Assembly (NCBI GenBank): GCA_001724265.1
Contig: MEDY01000084.1
Location: 1 to 64,000 of the forward strand
DNA length: 64,000 nucleotides
Source of the DNA: Rhizaria sp. SCN 62-66
Taxonomy: Eukaryota; Rhizaria, unplaced
Direction: 5' to 3'
How positions within the stretch are numbered: position 1 is the stretch's first letter; each line of letters opens with the position of its first letter. Below the pieces are notes generated by a model. That model worked only from the letters and a program-made list of their open reading frames with translations. It did not search any database and was not told the origin of the DNA. The position numbers and the translations under genes were made by a program. This document shows, one piece after another, positions 30,601 through 39,032 of the stretch.

Positions 30601-32204
30601 CGGCCGCCGCTGCCGACTCTGCCGCACGCACCGCTGCCGCGCGCCACGCCGCCATCGAGGAGCGCCTCGCCGCCGCCTCTGCTGCTGCAGCCGCGAGCGA
30701 GGCCGTTGTTGCCGAGCTGCGCACTGAGGGTGAGGCGCGCGCCGCCGAGCTGTCCGCGGCCCTTGCCTCCGTCACCGCACTGCAGGCCGCGCTGCTTGAG
30801 AGCGAGGCCGCTGTTGCCGCGCGCGACGCCGCCGTTGTCGCCGCCGTGTGCCGCGCCGCCGCTGCCGCGCGCGGTCGTGACGCAGCGCAGGCTGCGCACA
30901 ACGATGTCAGCAGCGCGCTCACCGTGCTTAAGGCTCACGTGGCCGAGCTCGAGGCCGATGCCGCCGCCGCGACGACGATGGCAGGCGTCACTGCAACCGC
31001 GCTCGCAGCTGCTGAGGCCCGCGCTGATGCTGCTGCTGTAACTGTTAGCGAGCTTACCGCTGCGCTCGACGCCGCTAAGTCCGCCGCCGCGGCCGCCGCG
31101 ACCACTGCCGACGCGCTGCAGACTCAGTACGCCGACGCTGCGGCCGCGGTCGCCACTCAGCAGGTCGCTGTGGCCGCCGCGCGCCACGAGGCCGCCGCCG
31201 CTGAGGCCGACCGCGCCGCGGCCGCCGCCGCGCTGGCGCGCAAGGAGCGCGAGAGCTCCGAGACCGCCGCTGCCGCCAACGCCGCCGCGACCGCCGCAGC
31301 CAACGCCGCCAAGGCTGCCGCTGCGGCCGCGCAGGAGCAGTTCGCGGAGAGCGAGACTGCCTGGCAGGCGCGCGCCGCAGTGCTGGCGAGCACCGCGCAG
31401 GATGAGACCTTGCGCGCCGACGCCGCCGTCGCCGAGTGCGCTGTCCTGCGCGCCGCGCTGTCTGACGCTGAGGCCCGCGCCGAAGCCGCCGCGTCCGCGG
31501 CCGCCGCCGAGCGCGCCGCCGCCGCCGCTGCGAGCGCCGAGGCTGCCACCGCGCGCGCCGCCGCGACCGACGCCGCCGCCGCTGGCGCTGCCGCGACGCG
31601 CGCTGACTCTGCCGCGCTCGAGGCGCGCGTGCAGGAGCTCGAGAGCGCGAACGCGGAGGCCGACATGGAGCTGGGCAAGCTGCGCATCTACTCGGGAATG
31701 CTCGACGGCCAGGTGATGCGGCTTGTCTCCGCCACCATAGCGCGGTTGCGCACACACTCTTTCGCGACGGCGGACGCGGCCACAAACGAGAAGATGGCCG
31801 AAATGCTCCGTGCCGTGATGGCGGCGCAGGAGGAGATGGTGCTGGCTGGCGCATATCGGGTTCGTGACACCGCCGCACCTGCCGCCATTGCAAACAAATG
31901 CAGCGCCAGCGACGGGAAGACTTTTGTTACCGCGCCTAATGCTGCAAACGTGGCTACGGAGGTCCGCACGACGCGCTCGCGCACAGTGCAGATCGTGCCG
32001 GTGCCGGTGGTGGGCGTGCAGGCTGGCTTTGCTGCCATTGGCCAGAGTTTGGGTGCACGCCAGGCCGCGGCGAACAGCGGCAACAACGGCAGGAACAGCC
32101 ACTGGAGCACGCACAGTGGCCGCGCTAGCAGCGCTGAGGACGATGGGCTGGAGGACTACTCTGCTGCGTACGTGACTGAGGGTAAGGGCTGCACCATCGT
32201 GTAA
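24684..32204 (+). CDS. Kinesin with giant coiled coil and C-terminal CaaX
   Basis: This is an N-terminal-motor kinesin. Exon 1 is 24684-24724, the inferred intron is 24725-24832 (GTACGT to TTGCAG, 108 nt, open in frame) and exon 2 is 24833-32204, giving 2470 residues. An Ala/Ser-rich extension of about 345 residues precedes the motor. The motor shows VHVVVRMRPS, P-loop GQTSSGKTHT (about 407), switch I NERSSRSHAI, switch II NLVDLAGSEKF, and ININQSLSTLASVIQAL, with an intact neck region. From about residue 1040 to 2350 the chain is nearly continuous coiled coil, first as heptads of the type xAELxxK (28440-29180), then as Ala/Glu-rich repeats. The protein ends GKGCTIV, a CaaX-type prenylation box. 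Size and architecture recall CENP-E (about 2700 residues, farnesylated), but the motor subfamily cannot be fixed by eye. Confidence 0.93.
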   Translation: MSTNRGATSASHTVYVPLFAQPSTFCVHTRRSRHRNSHYRFIFAVLPPCSPPSPMRPPVGRASLAPATPAATPKRPATALSRRDSLSAAASAAAATVAPAARAGPSIAALSLSTTPRRAAAAAAGAPSTPATAPAGSELTYNANAANGVSNGVDGLGPMPPPSARAPASATARRRISLAAGGSVGAASGTGSFVPSGAQTVKKPFATLPRHLASELAAAATNTHSAAAAVGLASPPAAARAAAAAAAARRHSVTPAAAAAAAAATMRAASGSGPGTSNAVRRLSSILPPPTVPAGSAAAAGGARRDSVGDLDLPSPTVSSASRRPSVASVASVAFSAAAAAAATPVAPSIAAQQQQDRVHVVVRMRPSAIAATEGVCARASAKHVLLMDPDLAPTPARAPQNVYMFDRVFDESTDQLSLFSEVGANAVDQVVAGYNATVLAYGQTSSGKTHTIKGSPGDGQEGLIPQCAARLFDQISALNRAALAAHSGGAAAEGTATNNGAASDIVSGSYRIVVGYVEVYCEQVFDLLAPEDGARLAVRERFDPPGFYAEAQTELEVGSVAELLAAVQKGDDRRRVAATLQNERSSRSHAILTVAARKCEVDDGVLDPANAGRVRHLTSKLNLVDLAGSEKFNANKAAESININQSLSTLASVIQALSQRQAYVSFRNSELTKLLKDSLSGQSKTTLVACINPTQSNRAETLSTVRFAYQAKSIPVDAKRWAEDQARARGERLEEKLREFRALQRKMATVEATVEAQQRRLEAAKEIQTGQLVPQLDRLLRRVEGSAAFARVKGVLADAGIGLPPPAVNNGVSGAAAAAATEAKSDSEGESSANNNTVSAVDDCDKENNNVANSSTGVLSKKSQFLTAPTEACPSAVASGLMASPLAVARVTQQTATAPVDAFVSPQKARLDISVTDVSAAGPLLLSPQSLATRMTEIGSPQDAEYVRKFTTVIKYCEALISYTDRFSSPSVASHGAMPRGALASPASPALGPRGGFGLAFAPRNATAAGGARAAGMASPPSLTAMGGNAGMGMSPLFGGHVALKSEPAVGVSLFDNDNDADSAKSEHKQSDDGPSAALAAAESAAAEAQAQAAAVTAELAEVRTQLAAAEVAAETAAADAEAAVAAAVASGEAAAAQVVSALQEKADEAATEYARARSALEVELEAERERSALQRREVQRLARECEERECAGDDKERALAAVNTALVAANSELAAAQFALSVANSEVSAKSAELDVASAATAACTVEILAQTIAFDSKSAELESKTAELETKTAEYDSKCVEYMTKCSELDAKAAELNSKSVMFEAKCFELNSKTAEYDAKCLAFDAKCSEYNITAAELQSTSVELESKTAELQAMRAELETKSADYAAKCAELEAAQSVITAAAAKMTELETALAAKTAEADSIRAELEIKNSELVSVSAERDAKNSKIESMNAEIASKSAEIANKTAELETKNNALGAKNAEFEVKSAAFDAKCSELDAKTAEAAKLTLELASKDLEMQAQAAELRARGAEGAAKSAEANARAAELECLRVQLGDGKARFAELETKYNGLESKCADLETKYTAAKDDSIVAAEQYKADCAAAVTAETSRAEAAKVELAAVESKLAAAESKAADAESKVVDTESKLSLTADKLRDVETQFTLTVNKLSASDAKLSATEVQLTAAESKLADAHTALTQSETVIAETKAALLEANDKLASAIGAARASESDNSAALAEVRSQLEAANVSFAAAQAAAEAAEAAKSVAEANQAAAEAAAAKAAATAAAAVAAKTEAEAAQSAAEAVQAAAEAAKSNAEASQAAAEAAMAVAEDEKNVALSAKAAADATASAATAAAIAAEAAAAVTATQLAETTVALADKSATLTATEAELRAAHRATENANEAHAAATRALAAREAEHASLMSTLASANQAGDSAAKTVTALTDAVAAARADAAAADARARSAEDNARAARAAAEDAEAALRAQHNAATAAAAAAADSAARTAAARHAAIEERLAAASAAAAASEAVVAELRTEGEARAAELSAALASVTALQAALLESEAAVAARDAAVVAAVCRAAAAARGRDAAQAAHNDVSSALTVLKAHVAELEADAAAATTMAGVTATALAAAEARADAAAVTVSELTAALDAAKSAAAAAATTADALQTQYADAAAAVATQQVAVAAARHEAAAAEADRAAAAAALARKERESSETAAAANAAATAAANAAKAAAAAAQEQFAESETAWQARAAVLASTAQDETLRADAAVAECAVLRAALSDAEARAEAAASAAAAERAAAAAASAEAATARAAATDAAAAGAAATRADSAALEARVQELESANAEADMELGKLRIYSGMLDGQVMRLVSATIARLRTHSFATADAATNEKMAEMLRAVMAAQEEMVLAGAYRVRDTAAPAAIANKCSASDGKTFVTAPNAANVATEVRTTRSRTVQIVPVPVVGVQAGFAAIGQSLGARQAAANSGNNGRNSHWSTHSGRASSAEDDGLEDYSAAYVTEGKGCTIV
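24725..24832 (+). other. Inferred 108-nt intron in the kinesin gene, divisible by three
   Basis: The donor GTACGTCC matches the donors of the other introns in this window, and the acceptor follows a pyrimidine run ending CCCCCTTGCAG. Removing it joins a GT dinucleotide to C to make a valine codon in frame. Because the intron is 36 codons long with no stop, retention would only add 36 residues. Confidence 0.7.
28441..29180 (+). repeat. Heptad-encoding degenerate tandem repeat in the kinesin
   Basis: About 740 nt encode tandem seven-residue units such as KTAELES, KTAELET, KTAEYDS, KCSELDA and KAAELNS, corresponding to a 21-nt repeat that has diverged. The period equals the coiled-coil heptad, with Leu or Tyr/Phe at a core position and Lys/Glu outside. 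It looks like internal expansion of a coiled coil. Confidence 0.75.
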
Positions 32205-33358
32205 GCATGTAAGGTGCAGAGCAGAAATGAACAGTCATCGCCTGCAATGCTCCTGCTCACAAGTCACTGAGGTGGTTTTAAAGATGATGATGTGCAAATC
32301 GATGGCTAAAGAATATTAAAGACGGAAGGAGATTTTTTTGGAGGAAGTTTATCATGCGATTGATGAAGGAATGTGCAGCATGAAAATCATGCAGCGAAGA
32401 CCTCGAATGAGGCGCCCTACAAAAGAGAGTCATAGCGAGGGAATGGTAATTTTACGCAAAGCAACTTCGTGCATATATGCGTCTATCTTGTGGATATGTC
32501 CGTTATTAACACATCGTTGTTGCTGTCAATGTTACTCTAGGCGGGTGCGCTGACCGGGTTAAGTCACGGTCGCGCAGAGGCGCTAAACTACAAAATGTAT
32601 AATACATCAAGTAAACGTAAATTAAATCACAAACAACGCGAGAAAATGTCTAGCCCCTGTGACAAAAAGCAAACATGGTGACTGCGACTGATTATGTCAG
32701 GGATGACAATTGTTCAAACTATTACGAGACAACCTGACGAGTGAAAAGCATTTACACAGTCAGTAATAGAAATCCCGGCTTTCAAACCACAGCCGGGGTT
32801 TCTATTACTGACTACACAGTTCACAAAAAAATTATATATATCTCATGTCCACTTTCGGAAAGAATAAAAGAAAGAATTTGTTTGTATTATCCTGCAAATG
32901 AGCAAAAATACAACTCCAACGTGTCGCGTGACAAAGAGAGTGTGACCGCGGCTACAGCACAGATGGAACCAAAATGACTAAAGAAAAGAGAGTGCGTTTG
33001 TTTTTTTTTGCTGGTTCACCGTTAACGTCGCATCAATATGATATACAATAGTGCCCATTGTTCGGAACAATGTGCAAACTATGCAAATGATATGAGTGAC
33101 TGACGAGAGCGCCATCGCTGCTACGAAGTGCAAAGCAAGCATCAGCTGCTCTGTATACATATAGAAACGCTCAGGTCAAGCTCATCAGCAGCGCAGATAC
33201 CAAACCAGCAGTGTTATACAAATGTACAGATCAATCACTCACGATAACGCGGACAACGCAGTGCCAGTTGCTGTGTGCGCACTGAAGTGCGCACTGAAGT
33301 GCGCGCGTGCGTTTGAGCGCGAGAGATTGAGAGATAGAACGAGCGTTGATTGCGTCGC
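32205..33358. other. Convergent spacer between the kinesin and PH genes
   Basis: This AT-rich spacer of 1.15 kb contains a strong imperfect palindrome (32758-32813, listed separately) and a smaller palindrome at 33056-33072 (CATTGTTC, one base, GAACAATG). Near 33260-33310 there is a short GTGCGCACTGAAGT duplication. No gene is seen. Confidence 0.5.
32758..32813. repeat. 23-bp inverted repeat with 10-nt loop
   Basis: Arms 32758-32780 and 32791-32813 are complementary at 22 of 23 positions, and the one exception could pair as G-U. The loop is TTCAAACCAC. The 7-bp sequence ACACAGT occurs at 32754-32760, overlapping the left arm, and again at 32814-32820 immediately outside the right arm, which could be a target-site duplication. 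It could be a very small MITE-like element or a structured RNA. Confidence 0.75.
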
Positions 33359-33940
33359 TTAATCGTCCTCGTCGTCGCGGTGGGGGCGCGAGATGACAAT
33401 AGCGCGGCCGATGGCGCGGATCCAGTCCTCCTTCTCGACCTCGCTGGACGCAACAAGCGAGAAGTTGTGCAGCGGCGAGTATACGTCGAACGAGAACGGG
33501 CGCATCGTCGTGTCCTCGGAGGACTTGACGGACGAGTAGTCAATAAGGTTGATCGCCTCAGTCGGCTCGCGGTAGTCGCGCTCGCTCTTGAACGAGTAGA
33601 GCATGTTGTCCTGGAGAACCATCCAACGGCGCTTCCAACGCTTGAGGATGCGGCTCTGCTTCTCCAGCCAGCCCTCCTTCGTCGGCTTCGTGATGTTGAC
33701 CTGAAGAGAGTGCGGGGAAAGCAAAGCAAAAGCATGGCAAGACGTAGAGCAGTGGTGAGCGAGAAAGTGGAAAGAGGGTGTGGCAGAGATTGATGCAACA
33801 CGAAGCAAGTAACAAAGGAGAGCTGCGGGTGGGGTGGATGGGGCGCGCACTATGTGGGCACTGAGCATCACAAACGCTATCGATTCAAACATAGGTACAA
33901 GGTTCGGGTATAATTCTGAATGACGTACCGCCTCAGCCAT
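33359..33940 (-). CDS. Minimal PH-domain protein
   Basis: Two exons (33940-33929 and 33700-33359) encode 117 residues, essentially one pleckstrin-homology domain. Exon 1 holds only four codons (MAEA). The 228-nt phase-0 intron begins GTACGT and ends TTCAG. The domain runs TKEGWLEKQS, then the basic strand RILKRWKRRWMVLQDNMLY that usually contacts phosphoinositide phosphates, a middle strand region with PFSFDVYSP, and the closing helix VEKEDWIRAIGRAI with the invariant Trp. The tail is acidic (HRDDEDD). Stand-alone PH proteins of this size bind membrane phosphoinositides; the lipid specificity is not visible. The gene is convergent with the kinesin and divergent from the DM10-like gene. Confidence 0.9.
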   Translation of the reverse strand: MAEAVRHSELYPNLVPMFESIAFVMLSAHIVRAPSTPPAALLCYLLRVASISATPSFHFLAHHCSTSCHAFALLSPHSLQVNITKPTKEGWLEKQSRILKRWKRRWMVLQDNMLYSFKSERDYREPTEAINLIDYSSVKSSEDTTMRPFSFDVYSPLHNFSLVASSEVEKEDWIRAIGRAIVISRPHRDDEDD

Positions 33941-35421
33941 AATCAACCTCTAAATATGGCGCACAGAGTGGGGATGAGAGATCCGAGGAAAAGGCGTGCG
34001 GTTGGGAAGGGGTGGAACAAGAGCGGGAAGATGGAGCGTCAGAGTGCGTTGAAAACAATTTTCGGAGACAAATGCAAATACAAATGAATATTTTAGTGCG
34101 TATACTCTATAATATATGAGTGGCAGATCCTAAACACGCACAGACACCGGCGGTGAGCAGAAACAAATGTGGCCGACGTGCCACGTCGCGTTTGCCGAAA
34201 GAGAGAAGAGGAAACTGTATTGTGCACTGTCACGCAAATTCGCATTTCAACGTGATACACGTGCGTAACAAATAGTGATTCAATAATAACTTTGGTAGCA
34301 ACATTTAATTAAATTTTTAATTTTTGAATCCGCTGCTTAATTTTGTATTTATTCATACACTGTCCGTGTACACATCAAAAGAACTGCGTGCCGCTGCGTG
34401 AGCACTTACTTCTCGGTCGTACTATCGTGTACAACTTCATGATGTCCTGGTTGAGTGCTGCATTTTCGATGTATATTGCAGAGTTTGTAATTTTTCATGT
34501 GGGATTGTGGCATTGAATTGTGCGCTTAACATGTTCATATGTTTAAATCGCGTTTTCCTTCATGAGACACCTTCAATGACATTGCATCGGAATTGTGACA
34601 TTGATATTGAAGTATATCTGCACTCAACAACGCCAGCTTAACTTGAAATGTGCGTCAATGTTTGCAGATTTGCTTTCACAGAACTTGTATTGCGTATGTC
34701 CTTTAGTGGGTTTCAACAACTAGAGTTGTAGACCGTGTAACATAACAAGTGCTTCAGTGTATTCAAGTTAATCTAGAGCAAGAATTATGGGAGCATATGA
34801 AGAGCTTAAAAGATACAGCAGCTGTATACTTAATGCAACCTAACAAAACGCTGGATACTGCAAAACTCACGTCTGTAAAGCTTTGAATAATGCAACTCTG
34901 CGGTGGAACGCACTACTGCGCACGGCACCTCATCTCAAAGAGTTCATAATATGAAGATATTATTGGAATAAATCGTTGATAATGTTGTGCGAGCAACGTT
35001 TTTACATATTCCGCTGTAATCAATATGATATATCATGGCTTTAGAGGTAAAACTTAACGTTACGCCAAGAGGATCTTGTCAATATCGAAAATGCCACTCA
35101 ACGGCTGGATGCTTTGAGACTGAGACCGGAAAAGATGAGTGTGGAGCTGAAATCGACGTGCCATCCCGATAGTTCGGATCGATGTTGCGCAGTGCCACTT
35201 GCATTTTGTGGCATGTGCGCTTGTTATATACTGTTTCACTTATTTATATTTTCAGGATCTGTAATCTCACACCGGTGTACATCTTTTTCTTACCGGCGTA
35301 ACGGACTCTCACTTCACTCTTTTTCCGCGCCTTTCCAACACTCAAACTCAGCCTGTATTACTCGTAACACATTTACAGCAAGGCTCTCCGTTATTTTCGA
35401 CTAATATACCAACTGTTTAGT
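33941..35421. promoter_or_regulatory. Long AT-rich divergent spacer, PH protein / DM10-like protein
   Basis: This head-to-head spacer of about 1.5 kb is the most AT-rich part of the window. It contains a perfect 12-bp palindrome ATGATATATCAT at 35025-35036. Just before the DM10-like start there is a branch-point-like CGACTAATA and an acceptor-like CTGTTTAG, so part of it may be a 5'UTR intron. No gene is seen. Confidence 0.45.
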
Positions 35422-37483
35422 ATGGCTGCTCGTGTTGGCGCTGCCCGTGGCGCCGAGCCCAAGAGCATCGCTTCCCAGAGCTCAGAAACGCTAAACGTAC
35501 GTTCTTCACATCCTTTGCTGATGTGCCTCATAGAAAGGACATATGAACACGTCACTTCCTTTTAAGAAACTGCTTGTCATAATCTAACCATGGGCGTTGT
35601 TAGTAAGCTTCTCCTGCCTCTTCTTTACCCTGACTACCCTGTCTCACTCCTCTACTCTCTCCACCACCTCGCTCCTCCCCACGCTCCTCACACCGCACGT
35701 CGTCCCGCCTTTCGCACAGACGTTCCACGCCATGCGCACACTGCTGGGCGTCGACGTCTCCGAGCTCGCGCTGCTTCCGCTTGTCAAGCAAGCCTGCGAC
35801 GCCGTCAACTGGACCCTCGTCATGCTGCCTCCCACCACGGTCGGCGCTGACACCGCGAACCCTGGCGCTCCGAGCGCAGCCGCCACGGCCGGCGGGCCCG
35901 CGCCCGCGTCTCTCAACGACGAGCAGCAGCTGCTGTGGTACCGCCGGTTGATTGCCAGCGCGCGCGACAACCCACCCAAGGGCGTACGTCCTGTCTAACA
36001 ACGCTGTGATGATCACGGTGCAACGAGATCGCTGAACCTGTGTAAAATCACTTCTATAAGGATATTCCTGCTTGAAAAAAAACACCCGAAGATGAATGTG
36101 TAACTCGCTTCGATCTCAATGACTGCGTTGCATCTCTCTTATCCTCCAACTTCTCCATTACTCTGTTTATGTCTTGTTTTATGGTTTTACATCCAGGAGC
36201 CGTCGCCGTGGCTTACCCTGCCCCTCAACCCCAAGGCCGCAAAGCGCCCCGCCGCCGGCGCCGGCGCTGGCGCCGGCTCGGGGCAGAGCGCGCGCTCGTC
36301 TGGTGCGCCCGGTCCCGACGAGTTCATGGTCAACATGCGCAGCGGACACATCGCAGTAGCGGAACACAGTAACAACAGCGGCAACAGCGCTAGCGGTGGC
36401 GCGGGTGCGGGCAGTGACCGCAGCGGGGCCACTGGTGGTGCCAGTGGACACAAGAAGACGGAAAACAGCGATGGTATGTGATATGCTATCTGAACAAAAC
36501 AATCTGTGTAAATGCTCCAAGTTTAGTCTCACCACGCGTTGTAACGCTGAATCAACATACCTCACATCCTCGTCTCACTCTATCATGTCTCCCTTGATAC
36601 GAAATGTATGTATTTTTGTTTTGTTTGTTCGTTTGTTGTTTGCTTTCTCACCACAGTGGCGCTGGCGGCGCTCGCGCCAGATGCGGCAGCAGACGCCGAC
36701 ACTGAAACGCTCTCTTTCACAACGTGGTGGCACGAAGGCTCTCTCAAACGCACGCTGCGTCTGCTGCACCACATCCACTCCGAGACCTTTACCGTTTCCT
36801 TTGCGCACACCGCGACCGAGGGCCTCGCCGCGGCCGCGCTGGCGAGCTCCAGCGCCCCGCCCGGTTTGCTCGGCTCGCACGTGCGGCCCACGCCGCTGAG
36901 CGACGCCAAGGTCACCAACGGCAAGGGCGGCAAGGTCACGTGCTGGGACCTGTACGTCGGTGCGCGCGTGGTGGTGTTTGGCCGGCCCGTGACGCTGATG
37001 ACGTGCAGTGCGGAGACAGGGGCCTGGATTGAGGCTCACGCGAAGCGCCTGCTTGATGTACGTTTCGGAACAAATCCAAAATTTCTCGTGTATTACTTGA
37101 GTTAATGTGGCATCACAGAGCACCTCCGTGTATATTACTTGTTTTTGGGTGAATTTTGGATTCTGTTTTTAGCTTGTCTTGTTTTGTCGATATCTCATCA
37201 CTTTCTTATCTTATCACTTTTTGGGCCATGTTGCACTCCTTTGCTCTATCGGCCACAGATGAAGGCTGGCCTTGAGAAGCATCTGTCCAAGTACGAGTCT
37301 CCGCTGGCCACGGTCAAGGGCTGCGTGTACCACGGCGCGACGGACGCCAGCGGCAGCACCGGCAGCCGCACAGAGCGCCGTCTCATCCACTGCCACCTGC
37401 GGCTGCTGGTTGCGGAAGTGGTGCGGTTGCGCGCCAGGCTCGCGCGGTTCCGGCCGGAGCTCGCATCCAAGTACGAGCCGTGA
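35422..37483 (+). CDS. DM10-like domain protein, five exons
   Basis: Five exons (35422-35496, 35720-35983, 36197-36473, 36657-37057 and 37259-37483) join into one open frame of 413 residues. Introns are 223, 213, 183 and 201 nt, with donors GTACGT, GTACGT, GTATGT and GTACGT and acceptors all ending CAG; phases are 0, 0, 1 and 0. The N-terminal half is Ala/Gly-rich around LPLVKQACDAVNWTLVML and LLWYRRLIASARDNPPKG. Exon 4 encodes FTTWWHEGSLKRTLRLLHHI, then GLLGSHVRP and WDLYVGARVVVFGRPVTLM. This pattern (aromatic strand, middle LL, then DLxxGxxVxVFxRxxxL) matches the DM10 domain at the N-terminus of NME7/CFAP67 and in EFHC proteins, which sit in ciliary doublet microtubules. No kinase domain follows. 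The exon chain is solid; the DM10 assignment is by eye and moderate. Confidence 0.75.
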
Positions 37484-38039
37484 TGCGGCACAGCGCGATG
37501 CAGAACTGCTAAGCCTGCTGTTGTGATAACTGCGACACGCGTGACATGAGTTACTCAGTGATGTGTGGCCTTTTTGGGTCTCGATTGATTCAGTGTGAGA
37601 CTTTTGAACGATATAATAGACTATTGCAATAATTTATGTTTGTAAATTACTGAGGACTGTGTATTAAACTTGAAATGAACGTGCTTCTATGTTGCTTTCG
37701 CTTGGATATTGTTGTTGTGATCGTCTTCATTTTTCGGTCCATTGTGACCGGCTGGTTGCGGCCGAATGGCAGGGTGAGGTTTGACACCTGGTTTGCAACG
37801 TGTGCAGCGGGATGAAACGACGTATGCTCGGTATGCACCTCCATTGACGAAATTTCCTAGCAGACTTCTATATTATTTTTAATGCCACATCTGTAAAACT
37901 CTCGCTATTGAGTCGGATATCGCAAAATGCAATTGCCCGCACATCCAAGTCCGATACCGAGAGCCGCGCATCCCAACCCTCGCTTTTGCTCATCCCTATC
38001 TCACTCGTTTACTCTATCATACGCTCTCCCAGAAAGGGC
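37484..38039. other. Spacer between the DM10-like and CDP-alcohol transferase genes
   Basis: This holds the 3' end of the DM10-like transcript and the promoter of the transferase gene. The last 60 nt are strongly pyrimidine-rich and end CTCTCCCAG, seven bases before the ATG, resembling a splice acceptor in the 5' leader. Confidence 0.5.
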
Positions 38040-38678
38040 ATGTTCAGCGATCAGGTTCGCAAGCAGACTGAAGGCGCGGTAACTCAGGTGGCCGCCGTGG
38101 TGTCCAAGACGGGTCTCACACCCAACATGATTACGGTCATCGGCTGCTCCTTCATGTTTCTCATCGGCTACGTCATCTCCCAGGGCTACCTCGCCACGGG
38201 TGGCATGCTTGTTGTCTTCGCCGGTCTTTTTGACGCCCTCGACGGCGCGCTGGCCCGCTACCAGAAGACTGTCACCAAGTTCGGCGGTTTCCTCGACTCC
38301 GTCACCGACCGCTACGCCGAGTTCGCGCTCTTCACCGGTCTGATGCACTACCTCATCGTCTCCGGCTACTCCGTGCTGCCCGCCGTCTACCTTATCCTAC
38401 TCGGTCTCTTTGGCTCCGTCATGGTTTCCTACAACCGCGCGCGCGCTGAGGGCCTCGGCTTCGAGTGCAAGGGCGGATGGTTCTCCCGCTTCGAGCGCCT
38501 CGTCGTCATGGTCGGTGGGCTCGTTCTCACGGCCGTCTTCGGCGACGTCGCCATTCTTACCGCGCTCGTCATTCTCGCTGTATTCACCAACATCACTGCG
38601 ATCCAGCGCATTCTGCTCGTCAAGGAGACCGACGACGCCGATATGGCCCGCAACGGCAACAAGAACTCCACCAAATGA
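38040..38678 (+). CDS. CDP-alcohol phosphatidyltransferase
   Basis: This integral-membrane enzyme would transfer a phosphatidyl group from CDP-diacylglycerol to an alcohol (for example inositol, inositol phosphate or glycerol phosphate). It has 212 residues, the usual size for the family. The signature D-x2-DG-x2-AR-x8-G-x3-D-x3-D is complete at about residues 64-92, in ALDGALARYQKTVTKFGGFL followed by DSVTDRY. Around it are about five to six hydrophobic segments, including MITVIGCSFMFLIGYVI and VYLILLGLFGSVMV. The start MFSDQVRKQTEG matches the usual start of small PgsA-like proteins; the frame extends upstream without an ATG. The wording of the motif region resembles prokaryotic phosphatidylinositol-phosphate or archaetidyl-type synthases more than animal PI synthase, by eye only. 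The substrate is not determined. Confidence 0.9.
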   Translation: MFSDQVRKQTEGAVTQVAAVVSKTGLTPNMITVIGCSFMFLIGYVISQGYLATGGMLVVFAGLFDALDGALARYQKTVTKFGGFLDSVTDRYAEFALFTGLMHYLIVSGYSVLPAVYLILLGLFGSVMVSYNRARAEGLGFECKGGWFSRFERLVVMVGGLVLTAVFGDVAILTALVILAVFTNITAIQRILLVKETDDADMARNGNKNSTK

Positions 38679-39032
38679 ATCCGCTCAACGTGAGTCGGGT
38701 TCGCCGCACTCGCTGCAGTTATCGCAATCTAGCGCTAGTGCTGCATAACATGCGCTCCGTTTGAATATGGCGCGCTTGCTGTGTAGCTCTAATGCTGCTC
38801 TGTGTGGCTGTGTGTGTGTAGGCGGGCCTGTGACCTGTGGGTAGATTCAGCTCACTTAAGGTTACAGTAACGGTAACTAACTAATTCGACGAACAATACA
38901 AAACGTTCAAGTGTATTTAAACAGAAAATACGAACTATTCACTGCTATTAATCACGATCATTCACTAAAATACAACAATCTGCAAGTGCACTGCTGCGGG
39001 AACACTTGATCAGAACTCCTTGTCAACAATGC
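38679..39032. other. Convergent spacer between the transferase and ELP2 genes
   Basis: This tail-to-tail spacer has an AT-rich core near 38870-38990. Nothing beyond probable 3'UTRs is seen. Confidence 0.5.

Noticed and set aside
33032-35032. A 14-nt match, ATCAATATGATATA, at 33032 and 35019
   Set aside because: In AT-rich DNA, matches of this length are expected by chance in a 64-kb window, and the surroundings do not align.
37908-38039. Upstream extension of the CDP-alcohol transferase frame
   Set aside because: It has no ATG and consists of a polypyrimidine tract ending CTCCCAG; the family normally starts where ATG 38040 lies.
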